64,000 bases of DNA from Owenia fusiformis (taxonomy: Eukaryota; Annelida; Polychaeta; Sabellida; Oweniidae), in NCBI GenBank assembly GCA_903813345.2, contig CAIIXF020000001.1, forward strand, positions 51,723,885 through 51,787,884, in the 5' to 3' direction. A program made the translations under genes and the position numbers. The notes under the pieces are model-generated. The model made no database searches and had not been told where the DNA came from. It worked only from the letters and a program-made list of their open reading frames with translations. Below are positions 22,701 to 37,700 of the stretch, one piece after another. The number at the start of each line of letters is the position of its first letter. The stretch's first letter is position 1.

Positions 22701-25700
22701 AAGAAACATTTTGTATTATATCAGATTTCAACCTTATTAATGGATATAGACATTGATATATGCAACATATTAAAGGATGCAACTTACTTTTCTTTCTTGA
22801 GCCAAGCGACAAACTGATAATCTTCAAGGTTAGCGGCAAAACAACCGAGATCTCTGAGATTGTGAGAAGAGAGTTGTTTCCTGGCATGTCTGTGGAGAAT
22901 CATGTCTATGAAGAATTCTTCAGCATTCTGAGATGTGTCCTCCTTAGAACCTGATGATGGCCTAACAATAACAAACAAATATGTTTTAATTACAGATCTA
23001 CAAATATATGGTTGAATTTCAGGAAACTTAGGAGTGTATTTGAAATTAAAGGCGATATTGATCTTTAATTTCAATGTTCAACTCAATGCTCAATTCAGCA
23101 AACAAAGAAAAATCTTTTTGAGTCAAAATGAAGTTATCATTTTACCTTTTAGGGATATTGAGTATGTCACTTCTTGAGGTTTTCTTGTCCTTTTTATCTT
23201 TCATGTAATCATTTTTTGTGACTGATACTGCACGTTTGCGACTTTGGCTGGCAAATGGGAAGGCGGACATGTCTTCATCCACTGGAGGACTAATAGGTGG
23301 CGTGATGTAGCCACCTGGGGAGTAAATAGCACGAGTGATCGGGGACATGAGAGGTGGAGATTCAGCAGCTTCATTAGGATCTACAAGGTTTCAAAAATAA
23401 ACTCAAACTAAGTTTCAAACATAAACTCAAACAGAATGACAGGTTTATTCTATTCACACTGGCCAATATAAAATGACATAAGGTGAAATTTCAGTACTGT
23501 AAAACTGCATTCAAGCAAAATGTAGCCTCAAAGCAAGCAGCTTATTATAGCATAGAAATACATGTACTTCATATAGAAGTATTTAGAAATAATAATTTAT
23601 ACTTACCAGTTTTTTTCATTTTTATAACTTAAGAATCATGTCAAAGTGCTATTATTCACCAAATAAACTCGTAAACACTTATAATCCATCATACTTTAAT
23701 GTATATATAATGTACCTATTGTCTTGAGAAATCGTACAAGATCTCTAGCGAGTTCCCATTTATGGCTGTCCAAGGCAGAGTCCAGAAGTAAAGTGGCATG
23801 CTTTAAAATAAATAAACAACCATCAAGAATACGATACAAATTATATAATACGAAATGTCATCCATATTGAAATATCACATAATATTGGAGATTTAATTTG
23901 AGTTTCATGCATATTTTACATTACTTTGTGTACAATGGACTAGGTAGAAATTTTTACTATAGGCTTGAAAATGTCTAAGTTTGTAAATATAAACTGGATC
24001 TCATACCCTTTACTTAGTTGGACGACTATTCATAAACAAGTTAAAATAATCAATCAAAGAAAGTTACCTGGCGGCTGACTAGAGGCTTCTCCAGGTTCTG
24101 AAGTATGATTAGGTATGAGGCTGCAGTGTCTAGTTGGCCTGTAGTTAGACACTCCTGAAAGTTGAACATTACTATATATTGAATTGTATTTTGTTTACCA
24201 CCAATGAAGGTGTATATCCCTTAATAGTATATAATTGTAATTATTAACATTTGCAATCATCAAAGGCAGATCCAGAAGAGCACATTGAAGAAGCTCTGTG
24301 TTCTTTATGTGCGCTGCCATACATAGTCATACAAGTACACACCATGGCCTTTTGTATGGGTTTTGGACAACTCAGTCAAACATATTAAAGTACTTTATGC
24401 TAACAAGCAAATTAAATAAGTCTTGCCTGAACCAAAGATCGTATCTGGGACCTATTGTGTAATTGGTACATGAAATCAAACTACAGAGAATAAAGTACCT
24501 CAAACAGATCTTTGGGGCTTCCAGCATAAGTGAAGAGGTAGTGCCATAAAGCTACTTCTGTTTTCCTTGCACAATGGACAACAGTTTGAAGATACTCTGG
24601 AAATTCCTGGATAAATGCTACCACCCTTGGCAACAGTGGATCTGAAATAATCATGATTCATTGTCATTTTCAGTTTTTTATTTAACTTTTAAATTATCAA
24701 TATACAAAGGGCGTGTCCAAAATCACATAAAGAATTTCTAGCTTCATAGCAGATATAATCTACTTATCAATCAGTTTTAAATTCACTTTAATTCAACACA
24801 TTAATGTTTCAATTCATATATGTGAAAAACAAAAGGATGTGAATTTTAAATGTGTAAGCTCAGTTGCAAGAAGAGTAATGACTCAAACAACAAATATCAA
24901 TGTAATAACAAATAACATATAAAAGTTCAGGTGTAAGCAAATCCCAAGCATCCCAAAGAATGATTTAACTCTTACATATTGAGATCCATTTGTTTTTCAC
25001 ATGATATGAACTGAAACATCACTGTGCCTGTATGACAACTTTGTGCTACCACACACAACTATATTTACCTGGTATAGGGTCTTTAGAGGTGGCCTCCTCC
25101 TCCAGGACTTCATGAAGTAATAGTTCCAGTACATGAGGGAAGTATGGCAGCTCTGTACAACATGAGGCAATCTCCAAGGCATGTACACCAAGACTGCAAC
25201 AAATCAAAGTCCATGATCAATTGGCTACTTGGAAATGTGTAAACAAGACTTCCTTGACATTTGGGACAGAAAAATTAAAGCCATTGTAAGATTTAACCAA
25301 TATGGCCAAAAACTAAACCAAAATATTTCTGATATTATATATGTCTTCTGTCAATAATGGTTTTCAAATAAAAATTAATGATTTGCTCGTCAGAGTGTGA
25401 AACAGGTCATGTCAAGAGTGTGAAATGGATTCTGTATCATATACATTATCATATTATATATCATTATCATATAATGCTTAATGCATGATTATACTAATAT
25501 CAGAGGCTTATATTGTTAGTATAGAGATTGCAGTATGTGACCATTGAATAATTCTGCATATTATTATATTGTTGCACTTACTTTCTCCTCAGCAGCTGCC
25601 TTATGACATGATGTAGGTAGATATGACTCTAAAATACAATGTGAAACAAAATAATAGGTATGGGTTATGCTAAAATTGAATATATATAAATACAAATGGC

Positions 25701-28700
25701 CATAACTGTTAAAATTGCAACAAAAATCAAGCACACAAAAATCATGTTGAAAAATCGAAGTTCTTGTATATGCAAAAGTAATATGAGAATGACATGCTGA
25801 TTGCATCATTTTGCTTTAACTTCAAAATGATTCTAAATGAAAGTGAAATGAGTTTAAAATGTTTGCATTGAAGACTTACAGTACGTTCAAGTGTAAGATA
25901 TGGCTGATTGCATCTTGCTGCAGTTTTTTGGTACAAAGTCATGTCATGTGCTGCGCCAAGGATTACCACATTTTCAAATAACACAGCTGAAATAAGCAAA
26001 TAATTATTTTAATTGTCCATACATGCATTCACATATAATTGAATAATACAGTTGTATATATTTATTCAGATGAAGCATCGAACCCATATGTGCAATTTTA
26101 TGCAAACATGGTAAGCACTACACTTTAATTATTTGAAAGATTGCGCTTTAACTTACCAAGTGGGTAGATATCCACATGGAATGGAAGCATGATACGTTTA
26201 GAGAGAAACCCATGAGCTTTGATTTCTGTCCTTGGAAAGAGGGGAAGCCATACCTGTAAAAAGAGAATGAGGGCATAATATCACTTACACTGTAGCTATC
26301 CCCAAAATACAGAAAATTAATTTTGAACATCTGATACTTCTAAGAACTCAGATTTGGACATACATATAAATATCCAAACCATTATTGGTATGGCCAATAA
26401 TTTTATATTGATTTCAACAAGAAATACACTTTAGGATAGACAATATAATAAAGTATGTGTTTTCCTTTAGATTTTTTTAGGTATCATCTTGCAAGACTGA
26501 ATCAAACATTAATGTGTTTTTTTTTTGCACAAGACGATTTATGTATGGTGGGAGGTGGTATGGGAGCTAAGGGCTTGTATGCAAATTTAAAAAAGATATT
26601 GAGTAGTCTCCAACCTTCATGCCCTGTGCACCACAGCCCAGCCACATGGCCTCCATGAGGTGACTTTTGTTTGCAATAGAGCGAGATGTTGACCACATGT
26701 TCTCCACAGTAGAGGCTACCATCACTGGAGCACAGAATGGAAGCTGGAAAAGACAATACACACACATTAAAAACCTCTCATTAATTTATATATCTTTTAT
26801 AAAGCTTGGGGTTAACCATACACAGAGTAATATATATAGAGGCATTATAGTTTAGTATTATCTTCTCAGAAATATTTCAATATTTTTTATTGATCATATG
26901 TACCAACATAGGTTAATATCTCGATTTTCAATTCTAGATGGGCGCCACTATTATGTATGTGTATAAAATCTTTTAGAGTATATTTCAATTACCTGCTAAC
27001 ATGCTACAGTGTACAATTAAAAGCTTCTGGCTTAGTCTTTGATCCAAAATCCAATATTTGCAGATACATGCACAGTACATATTGGATTTGTTACTTAAGA
27101 TAAAATGATTCAATCAAAAAAGTATTTTTAACAAATCTAACATTCAGAAACATATTTGTATCCTTAACTGGAAGCTGTAGAAATGATTTCTGGTTTTTAA
27201 CCAAAGTCAACAGCCATCACCATTTTCACCTTTGAAGCACTAAAGGACTGTTCATTTTGCAAGTACAGATAGTATCATTTAAGAATTATTACCCACACTG
27301 CACCTCAGAATAGTGTGATTAGTCCCATATCTGTCCACTGAAAGGCTTCAAACAGCTAGTATGATAAGAGTATCATCTTTTACCAAACACCACCAGACAC
27401 ATTTGCAAAAGTTGCAAGATATTTTATTGTGAGTAAAGCTAATTGATTCTCTTCATTGATCCAAATACTATTTAATCATTGATCCAAATACTATTTAAGC
27501 ATCATTCATTTCTATGAGACCCTGTATGGGAGGTGAGTAAAATCAAGGACCTTTAATCCTACATTCTGAAACATTGTAAAACTCGTATATTTCTCATCCT
27601 GATATCGGTGACAGCTCAGTTCAATCATGACATGAAATGTCATGTTATATTTTCTTGTAATTTTATTGTCCATGATTTATTTCTTAATATCCTTTCTATA
27701 ACAAGACAAGGGACAGATATGGAAGAGTGAAATACAAATACTTTCTTCTCGGAATATTGTTTGTGAAATATGCCCAGGTATTCCATTTAAGAGAATGAAA
27801 CATTTTAATATCCCAACAATATAACACCATGAAATACCGTATCAGACCCAGTCTGTTGTCTTCTAGGTGAAGGCCTAGATACACTATACTTTCTATACTT
27901 CCAAATATATTTCCTCATAAAGTACTGATGCATCAATAAAACAAGAAAATAAGTTATATTTGAACTGTTATTAAGATATTGCGATTCATTTTTTACAATG
28001 TAGAAAAATATTAATAAAATCATGTATTATAAAAGAATGGACAGTGACAGGGTGGCTCAAATGGATTCCAGAGAGAGTCAAAATTTAAAATAACCAGTTG
28101 TCATATTCTATTTTATACTTAATAAATATCCTATAAATGCTTAAAATAATCCTTGGAAGGAGGTGGGGTACAATTGAAAGTGTTTTTTCTAAAAGTAAGT
28201 ACACTAAAGATACTTTGTACATACTGGTCTGTGTTTAACTCCCTCTCTCTGCAAAATTTGGTGACCAGAACGATCTCGCTGGAACATGAGAAGTTTCCCA
28301 GCAACATTTAATATGATGCTCTCAGCTTCCTTAGTCTCAGGCGTATGCCTGCTTGGAGCTGAAATATAAGGTAACTGGATGTAAAGGTGGGTGCCATATT
28401 GTGTATTCATGATAATCTTTAATTAATGTAAAATACTTCTTACTCATTCCAAGATATTCAAATTCACTAAAATGTTGGTAAATACTTTAAAAACTTTACG
28501 ACATTTCAAATTCATGAATTAATCTACGAGAAAAATAAGAAGCTAGTGATAATGACATAAAAACATTGTGGCTTATAAATACTTAAATAAGTACATGTAA
28601 TAGATTGAAATCAGACAGTTTTAAGCTAGATAAAGTACATAGTAGATGTAAAATACATGTAGGTGAGTAGCACAAAACCTTAAATATCCTACCTGACTCT

Positions 28701-31700
28701 GTCCTGAGGGATGTAAGTGTGATGGCAACTACAGCTGCTGGATGTGGGATGAAGTTGCCAATAGCAACTTCTTGGATTTTACTCATCTCAACAGTAGGAG
28801 CTGAAATGTAGAGAATCAAACATAGTGCAGAGAGCTGAGGATTTGGGTAGGTCATCAATCAACTTCCCTACCAATAAGTATATTTTAATTGCATGTCAGA
28901 AGGAAGAAAATAGAATGTACAGATCGAAGGAGTTTAAAGAGTGCATGCACTTTTCCAGGTATTGCATTGTCTCGTGATATATTAATTTTTTATATATAGT
29001 GTTGGTATTTCCTTCAACACTAGTTTAAACATGTCTTGAAAATCAAATTGAAAACATATTAGATGGTGATTCTTACTTGGTTGAGAGGCCTTTCTCTCAA
29101 TGCTGTACAGCATGATGTGACAGTCAGCACAAAGGATGATGAGCATGTCCCTAAATGTGTTCAACAGCAGCACCTGAGATGGTACCTTAGTAACACATGA
29201 GAATGTGTTGTCAAGTTTGGTACCACGTGGATAAAACCGAATCTGGAAAAAAGTATTCATATTAATTAAACTTCATTCTGTTTATAAGTTCTCATTTTTC
29301 ATTTATAATTAATGAGTAGCATTACTAGTTTACTACTCATATAGATAATAGAGAGAGACCTCTCCATTTATTTTAATTTTTATTTGATGAATGAATCTAA
29401 CATACACAATGACATAAACATATTAGTATTATGTAATAATGACAATGTACCTCATCTCGTTGGTCTAATAGATTGTAACATGCAAGGCACAGGAAGTCTC
29501 GCCACCAAGTGAGGCCCCCTGAAACCACTACATCACGTTCCTGAAAATAGAAATACACTGAAATATTGTACATTGACACAGGCCCCTCAATATAATTGAG
29601 AACATATTAGGAAAGCACAAAGGGAAAAGATGCAAATAGACAAAAAATGAGTTTTTTCAAAAATATGAATATTAAACATTTGGACATCCCTGGGAGAGCT
29701 TTTAAATAAAGAAACAAACATATTAAGTTACTATATGTGATATGATGTTCAGTATTTAATGATACAAGATTTTCTAGCTTCTTTACTAAAGTATATACTA
29801 TGGTAATCAAGATATGGTAAAATGGTAAAAATGATAGTTTGCTTAAACTGCCTAAATTAACAATTACAGGATTTGGATATTCAAAATATTGTACCTGAGT
29901 TTCATTGCCAAACAATTTCCACTTCTTACTAAAAAGCGCATAGTGAGCGACACCCATCTTTCCTGCTACTGCTAAACACTGACCTGTTCTGTCTATTGCA
30001 GTGTACTGGAATATTATCATTTATACTAAATATCATACTGTCTATATGTATCTCCTATAAGTTTAGTAAGACAAATGAAGATTTTGATTGCATGAGTTAC
30101 TTCTACAGACAATCTTCATGTAACTTTGGAGTATATTATGTGTGATTGTGTCTGGAAAGAGTATATTTTGAAAAATGCATCATAGATACTAGGAGCTCTG
30201 AAGATATTGACATCAACCTGCAAAATCTATATTCTGTTGAATGTAGTATTTATCAAAACTTAAGCACTTAAAAGGAACACACTTTAAATCATTAGATATC
30301 ACAATGTTATATTCTATGCTGTACTTACCCGTATTGGCCAATTGGAAGCTAAGTAAGTTAAAGGTACAGGTACTATTTGCCACTGTTTATTGCCTATAAG
30401 AACTGACTGTCTATCTCCTCTACTAGGAGGCTCTTCTTGAGTTGGACTTACTCCCTCTGCTAAATTATCACCAGTAGATTTCACTATAGTATCTCCAGTA
30501 TTGATATACAGTTTATCTTGTCCTTGTAAAAATAAGTGTTCATGGTTGCTCTGGAAAACAGAAAGCTCATACATGTTTATTATATTCAATATGCATCTCA
30601 CATATTGTCCATTTGAAGTACAGAACTTTTTGTACATGTGTGAATTTGAGAAAACAGAAAACAGTCAGCTCTTTTACCAGTTGAAGGCTTAGGTGACAAA
30701 AGCTATGTAAAAAATGTGTAATTTACAGTGTTTTTTGCTTCATGTGTGCTGAAAGTTGCCACATTGGAATGAAAGGGCTGTATGTATAGCTTACCATACA
30801 TGGATTCACTGTCAAAGCACTTTTCACAAACTCTATCTGTAAAAGCTTTGTATGTTGCACTGGTTGAGTTGATTGTTCATTAGTTGCATCTTCTGCTATA
30901 AGCCATAGGTGATACCCCTCTGCACCCCATTCCTAGCGAAATAGAGATTTCAAAAACAGTTGTTGTTTGAATAAAATAAGAATGTAAAGTATTTAGTACT
31001 TAATGCTGTCCAAAAAATGTAGATAGAATATTGGCCTTAGTATAGCTACAATGAAAATTTGCAGTTCTTTGTCCATTTCAAATCGATATATATGTTCTGA
31101 ATAGGAACATATGCATACACATGCCAATGCTGAGTTAATTACCATTAGAAAAATATTAATAATAACTTTAATAATTAGAAGGATTTGTATTTCCAATTGC
31201 AGAAGATTTGAACAGTTGACTGGACGGATGCAGTTTGACACATGGATGGCTGGACATATGAACGAATTGACAGAGGCATTTCTTTTAACCCCCCTTTTCC
31301 TTTGATCCTCAAATGTAGATTCTTCAAATTGTCCCCAAACAGTCTGATCATCTTGACAAATATTGAGTGGGAGAATGTACAGTATCAGAAAGAATAAAAC
31401 TCACCATTGACTTTATTAACAGCTTTTTCTGCTTGGCACTTATTTCATGGTCAATTGACCTGAAAAAAAGGTTTTAGACAGGTACAATTTGAGCTCAGAT
31501 ACTATTTTTAAACAAATACATGTAATTGCATATTTCAAGACATCATGATGTGCAATTGAGTGTCCAACAATGCACATGTACATGCTAGTACACAGACAAA
31601 CCTTGTGTACAAGCATTTTGTTCATACCTCAATTTTTGTGAATCATCTTCAAAAATTAAACTCAAATTAAAGTGATTAAAAAAGGGATTTCAGTTTCATA

Positions 31701-34700
31701 CTTTATTTCATTGACACCAAAAAGTTTACAAAGTGTTCTAAACTACATTGTATGATTGCAAAATAACAGATTTAGAAGACTGTATCATAGCACATACCCA
31801 TGTGGGTCCCCTAGTGAGCAAACAAGAAGAGCTCCAAAGACGCTCCATATAGAATATCCTCCCTTACTCCAGGTGACTGCAATGGCACAACCATCAGGGG
31901 TCCAGCGCATACATGTAATACACCCTGTCACCTGGCTTGCATCTGCAAGGGGAAAGCAAATAACATGTTTATTTTTTCTTGTATACGAATAGCTAGGACA
32001 GCATTGAACTTTGTTGATCATGAAGTGTCCAAGCTGTTTGAGGGTTTCTAGAAATGGGTTAAAACGATCAATTTTTCTAAGGTTGAAGCAATTTCCATCT
32101 GACACACAAACAGGTGAATACATATGGCAAAAGGGGTCAAAATCAGGGAAACAAGGATTAAATTAACTCTTTAAATAAACTGTGAATCTACAATATATTA
32201 CCATTTTTTAAAATTTGTTGCCATACTTAGAGTTAGGTTAGTCAAATCCAACATCTGCAAACAATGTGCAATCACAACATTCCTTTAATCTTACATGTAG
32301 ATACTAAGAGGAATGTATTACCTGGATAGTCTTTACTTGAGACTGCTAGTCTATGTGAGACTTGAAGAGCACCTGTCATTTCATCAATATTGTACACTAC
32401 TGCACTGCCACTGAAATGTCAATATGGATGGTTTACTCTAGTGGCAAGTACATGTATATTGGCTCAACCTCTGATAGACCTTTCCTGTAAATTCTGCCAC
32501 CTTTTCGAAGGTTAAAGAAGCAAGGAGATATTTGATAGATTGCTGATGGCATTGGTTGTTGGTAGCAGTCTATCCAAGCCAAAATAGGATTAACTTATTT
32601 CTAATTTTGAGAAAGAACAACCTATGACATCATCAATCTAGCCAATATATCATAGGTTCTTTGATCTATCAAAAGGTGGCAGGATTTAATGGTCTATTTT
32701 AGTTTAGTTTTTTAATAGTCTATTGTAGTCCTAATTTAAGATTAATACATATTAATCCCAATAATTACAATTGGCAACATATGGCTCAAGAAACTGAGTT
32801 TGAAGAGGCCTAAATATTATAATCTTGCCAACTGAGCCACTAAACACTGGTACCAAATTTCTATTTGCAGTTAAGTTGCTTATAAGCTTAATTTGCTGTT
32901 TGTATTTTCAAATATATTATATTAATATTTTTACATGTTTGACTCTACTTGCAACTAGTACTGTTTTTACATTATTCTTATCATACTAATATTTTTTCTG
33001 AATTCAATAATGGTGACTTTAATAACTCAGGTTTTAATAGTAGGTTAATAATTAAAGTGAGTACCTTGAACAACCAAAGGCCATGAGTCTGTAACGGTGG
33101 TTGACAGCAACATACGCAGCATCATTGAGATCTTGGGCCCAAACACCCTCTATGTGCTGCAGAAAATGAGTTTTAGGTAAAGGTAAAATATTAATATTCC
33201 TGTAAAACATCAATAGTAATAAAACAATGACAATAATATATAATATATAGAAAAATCAGTTATTATAACAACTTTGCTTATTGTTGGTGTTAAATCATTT
33301 TAAGGGCAAATAGAGATATTGACTGAGAAAACAGCGCCGATTATATTTTATACTTTTTATTACTTTAACTGTCATGGTAAATTACTAAATTATTGAAAAT
33401 GGGATGTTATATTAAAAATATGTGCAAATAAATGATACTTTATTTGTTACTGTCACAGTTCATATAATGAATGCCATCAATATAATTGCGTTATCTTTAA
33501 ACACAGACAATCAATGATATACCAACCTTGGATATAATTGTGTTATCTTTAAACACAGACAATCAATGATATACCAACCTTGGGTTCAAACTTGACAGAC
33601 TGTGAGGTTATGAATGCAGCTTTACCATTGGAAAGCACTGCAGCAAATCCCCCCAGGAGTGGACTGTACTCAATATGAGTAAAATATATACCAGGAACAT
33701 CTAGTTGTAAGGCTACAAAAAAGTTATTTCAATTAAACATTAACATAAAAAAATGTCATGTAAGATTTCTCAAAGAATATCAGACATTACAAAATCAAAG
33801 CTGGAAAAATAAATGTGATGGACATGATTGTTGTTGTTAGAAACCCGAATCCATAAGATAAATATGATATCCTATGATTCAGGCTAAAATTTTCATCCTC
33901 TTATGGATATTGCCGATCTCAACTCATGGATACAAATGCCTTAAAAATCAGAGGATATCATATATATATATCCTACCTCTTGTGTGTTGTAGATCTACTG
34001 AGAATGGTATACTATTGATGGATAGAGCCATGTCCCCATTCACATAGCCATCCCAACGTATCCTCTGTAAGCTTCCAGATATTGTTGCTACCATCAACTC
34101 GTCTCTTATACATACAAGGCTACAATGAGAACACTTAAACATTTAAAACATAAACACAGCAATTATTTTGAATCAAAAATATGTCACCCCGTTGAAGACC
34201 TGTTTGCATCTTGTCATGCCCAAAAGGATGTAATATAGGCATATTATGCCCAAAAGGATGTAATATAGGCATATTACGACCAAAATATGTAAATTAGGAT
34301 TTGAGAAAAAATTTCATGTGAATCATTCAACTTTGAATTTGGCTATTGTTTTTGGCCCACCCTGTATATACCATATTCCCTCTAATGAGTGCACAGTGCA
34401 GTTTTCAAATTGAAAAGGGTAAGATATTGAGAGATTCCAATAAGTGCACATACAAAAGAAATTAGAAAAGATATTGTCAATTATCTAAATGCATTAAAGT
34501 TTTGTGGAAACCATATTCAACATAAAAGTTACAAGTGCACTCATTGAAACTGTGCACTCATTAGAGAGAATATGTTATACACATTTATTGTCAAAATTCT
34601 TGATCATTAGCAAAACATTGCTATAGACTAATCATTGGAGAACATTTTCAAAATGAGTTATCTTTTTTTTGATAATGCAGTCTAGTCTCTGTATATATGT

Positions 34701-37700
34701 GCAATCAAGTAAAACATGCATGAAATGAACACATTTAGCACTGGAAAAGTGTTCACATTGCAAGTGATCGCATAACCATTTCAAATTAAGAGATCAAGTG
34801 TTCACATTGCAATTGTGCAAGTGAACACATAAAAGCTTAAAATATCATTTATGTCATCAACAGTGAGACTGAAGAAAAGCACTCACATTTTTAAACGTTT
34901 AACTGTGCCACAATAATGGAAAACATTCATGCATACTGATAAAAGATCATAGTATTGAATTTTGTTTGTAACAAATATCCTTTAATCGAGCAGATGATTG
35001 TGATTAGTTTGTATGAACAAGCCATTGTCCAAATGAATTCAATATCTGGGGTGCTGACAGCAGCAGATTAAATGGCAGCATATCTAAACATATGTTTTCT
35101 CAACAATTTAATGATTGTGTAATTTATCAGTGACTGATGGATTTTTCTATCATTCAATTCCCACACAACACACCAACAAAGGTCAAATTAAAGCCGCAAA
35201 GGGTTTGCATCAAACAATTGACATGGATACTGTTATCTATTTCATCAACTATAAGATCATTCTTCCTTGTTGTTTGAATAAAAAATGGGTAATCTATTCT
35301 CTCTAGAAGCAGAGACTCCAAAATTCCAACAAACAAAATCACACCACCAAGACCAAGTAGCCAATTCTGAATCTTGTTATGTAACAGCCTCCAATTCGTT
35401 GATTAAATGTAATTAATTATGAACAGAAGTATGCGACATGCGAATTTGAGCTTATATAAGATTGATTATTAAAAACACTCTCATATTTTCACATATTGAA
35501 TCCTTCAGTGGAATCCCACAGAAAAAAGTAATGTAATAGTAAGAGTAAAAATTACTCTCCAGGAAGCATAAGTTGCTACAAAACTGTTGTAAGTTATATA
35601 CCACTTAGGAAAACAAAACTATTTAATAATAACACACTTATTTAAGCTATCTGTTTATCAATTATGACCACCATGACTGATTGACTGTTCATGTGTGAAT
35701 AACATCTCAGTGAAATCATGGTTTTATCCCATTGAATGAAATGCATATTTGCAATGACCCATACTGACCTTGAGAGACCACTAGGTATTTGTATATATGA
35801 CATCTGAGATAGCTTTACGGCTGGAACACTTTCACTATCCATGGAAGCATTGAAACCTTCTCTTATAACTCGCCTGCAAAGGAAAATAATACAGATATTG
35901 TAAAATTATGGCAAAAGTATACTTTTTCCAGACGAGATGCAAGTAAAAATAATCCTGATTTAAGCCATTTAATCTTCAAAAATTTATTCAAAATGATATC
36001 ATATTTGAAATCTACATATAAAACATACAAAATGAGATCCTGAAATCTGTTTTTAAAAATTGTTGATCAACTTTGAAATTTTATCTTTTATTGAAAATGT
36101 GATTTCTTGGTTGGCTACATATAACTTACATTCCACAATGAGTTGTTATAACATTGTGAAAAGCGAAAAATCACTTTTATTGCATTGGACAAGTGATATT
36201 TTCTGTGTATATTTTCAATAACTCAGGTGCCAGTTGGTAGTTAACAGTTTCACCACCATGTGGATAACCAAATAATTGGCCTTTTTAATAGTTTGATTTT
36301 ACTCCTTCAAAATATTGCATCAAAATAAAATGGTGACAGGCCAGTGGTTAAACCCTTTTTGAACGGTGAACAATCAAACAAATCCATTCACAAGTGCCCC
36401 TTGATGCTTTGGAGTTTGGACTTATGTCTTTAAAGATTTGTTAAAGCAAATAAAATGCATATCCAGTTCTGTATTCTGCTGTGATATTTGCTTCCAAGTT
36501 ATTGATGATATGGGATATCAAGTACATCTTGATCTTATAAACGGATGTTTCTGAGACTAATTTTCATAACAGCTGTGGAGATTTTTTTGGAAAGCAATTT
36601 TACCGGATTATCCACTCTACTGATTTCACAACAAATTATTATGAAAATATGACTTCCATATATCACTATGTTGATTATTGAATTAATCCCATTTAAAGGG
36701 TTAATATGTCAGTTATGTTTAAGATGTCTTCACCTTGACATATTTGTAAAAAAATTTGGTTGTTCACCTTTTGGGACTAGTGCTTACATATTCATTGCCA
36801 ATTGACTGCTCGTCACTTGTGTATCCTTTTTAAACTGTATTGATAGATTTTAGATCTTTGAGAGACGCTGACTGATGACTGACTGATGATTGTCTATTTG
36901 GCAGGAAAATTGACATGCCACATTTGAAGGCCAACAAAGTTACTATAATTAAGCCACCTTTCAATTGATTACAAGAAACTTGGTTATTTAAGGACACTGA
37001 CTTTGGCTATTGGTTTCAAAAGCAGGGGATGAGAGAATCAGCTGTACATACCTGTCCTCCTTCTGTGCATAGAGACACTGATTGTTTGGGGCATTGGCAT
37101 CTATCTCAACTTTAAAGAATATGATGTAGCCCTTTGTTGTCTGAAATGAAATTATAAAAGGCAAATCTGTTGATCAATAGGTAGATGTTAACATTGGCAA
37201 AATACTTTAACATGGGAGTCAATGAGAGAAAAGGTTTTGCCAAATAAAAACATTCATTGAAAAGAGGTTCACTTGAGGGAGGTGTTACTGTAAATGCATC
37301 CATTCAGAAAATATATTTATTTCAGGATATAAAATATTGAATTTCACCAATAACTCTCTTTATAAAGCTCTGCCAATTTTGGTCAATGAAACACCATCAA
37401 ATTTTGATTCATGCCATAATGCTTATCGCAAGTTCAATTCATTAACTTTTTATTTCAGTTGACTACATTAAGCTTCAATATTTATAATATTCAATTAAAT
37501 CCTGCATGGCTTTAGACATTCATCATAATGTTGTCATGTATATGTGACAAGGGTTAACTTACAGGTCTCTAGTAAGAAATATATTCACTGATAGTAAAAG
37601 AGTACTAACATTGACATCAATCCATATTAAATTCTTACATGGTTTGCTTCTATATATAGACCAGTTACGTCCAAAAGTGTTTTCTTTACTTAACGTGAAT

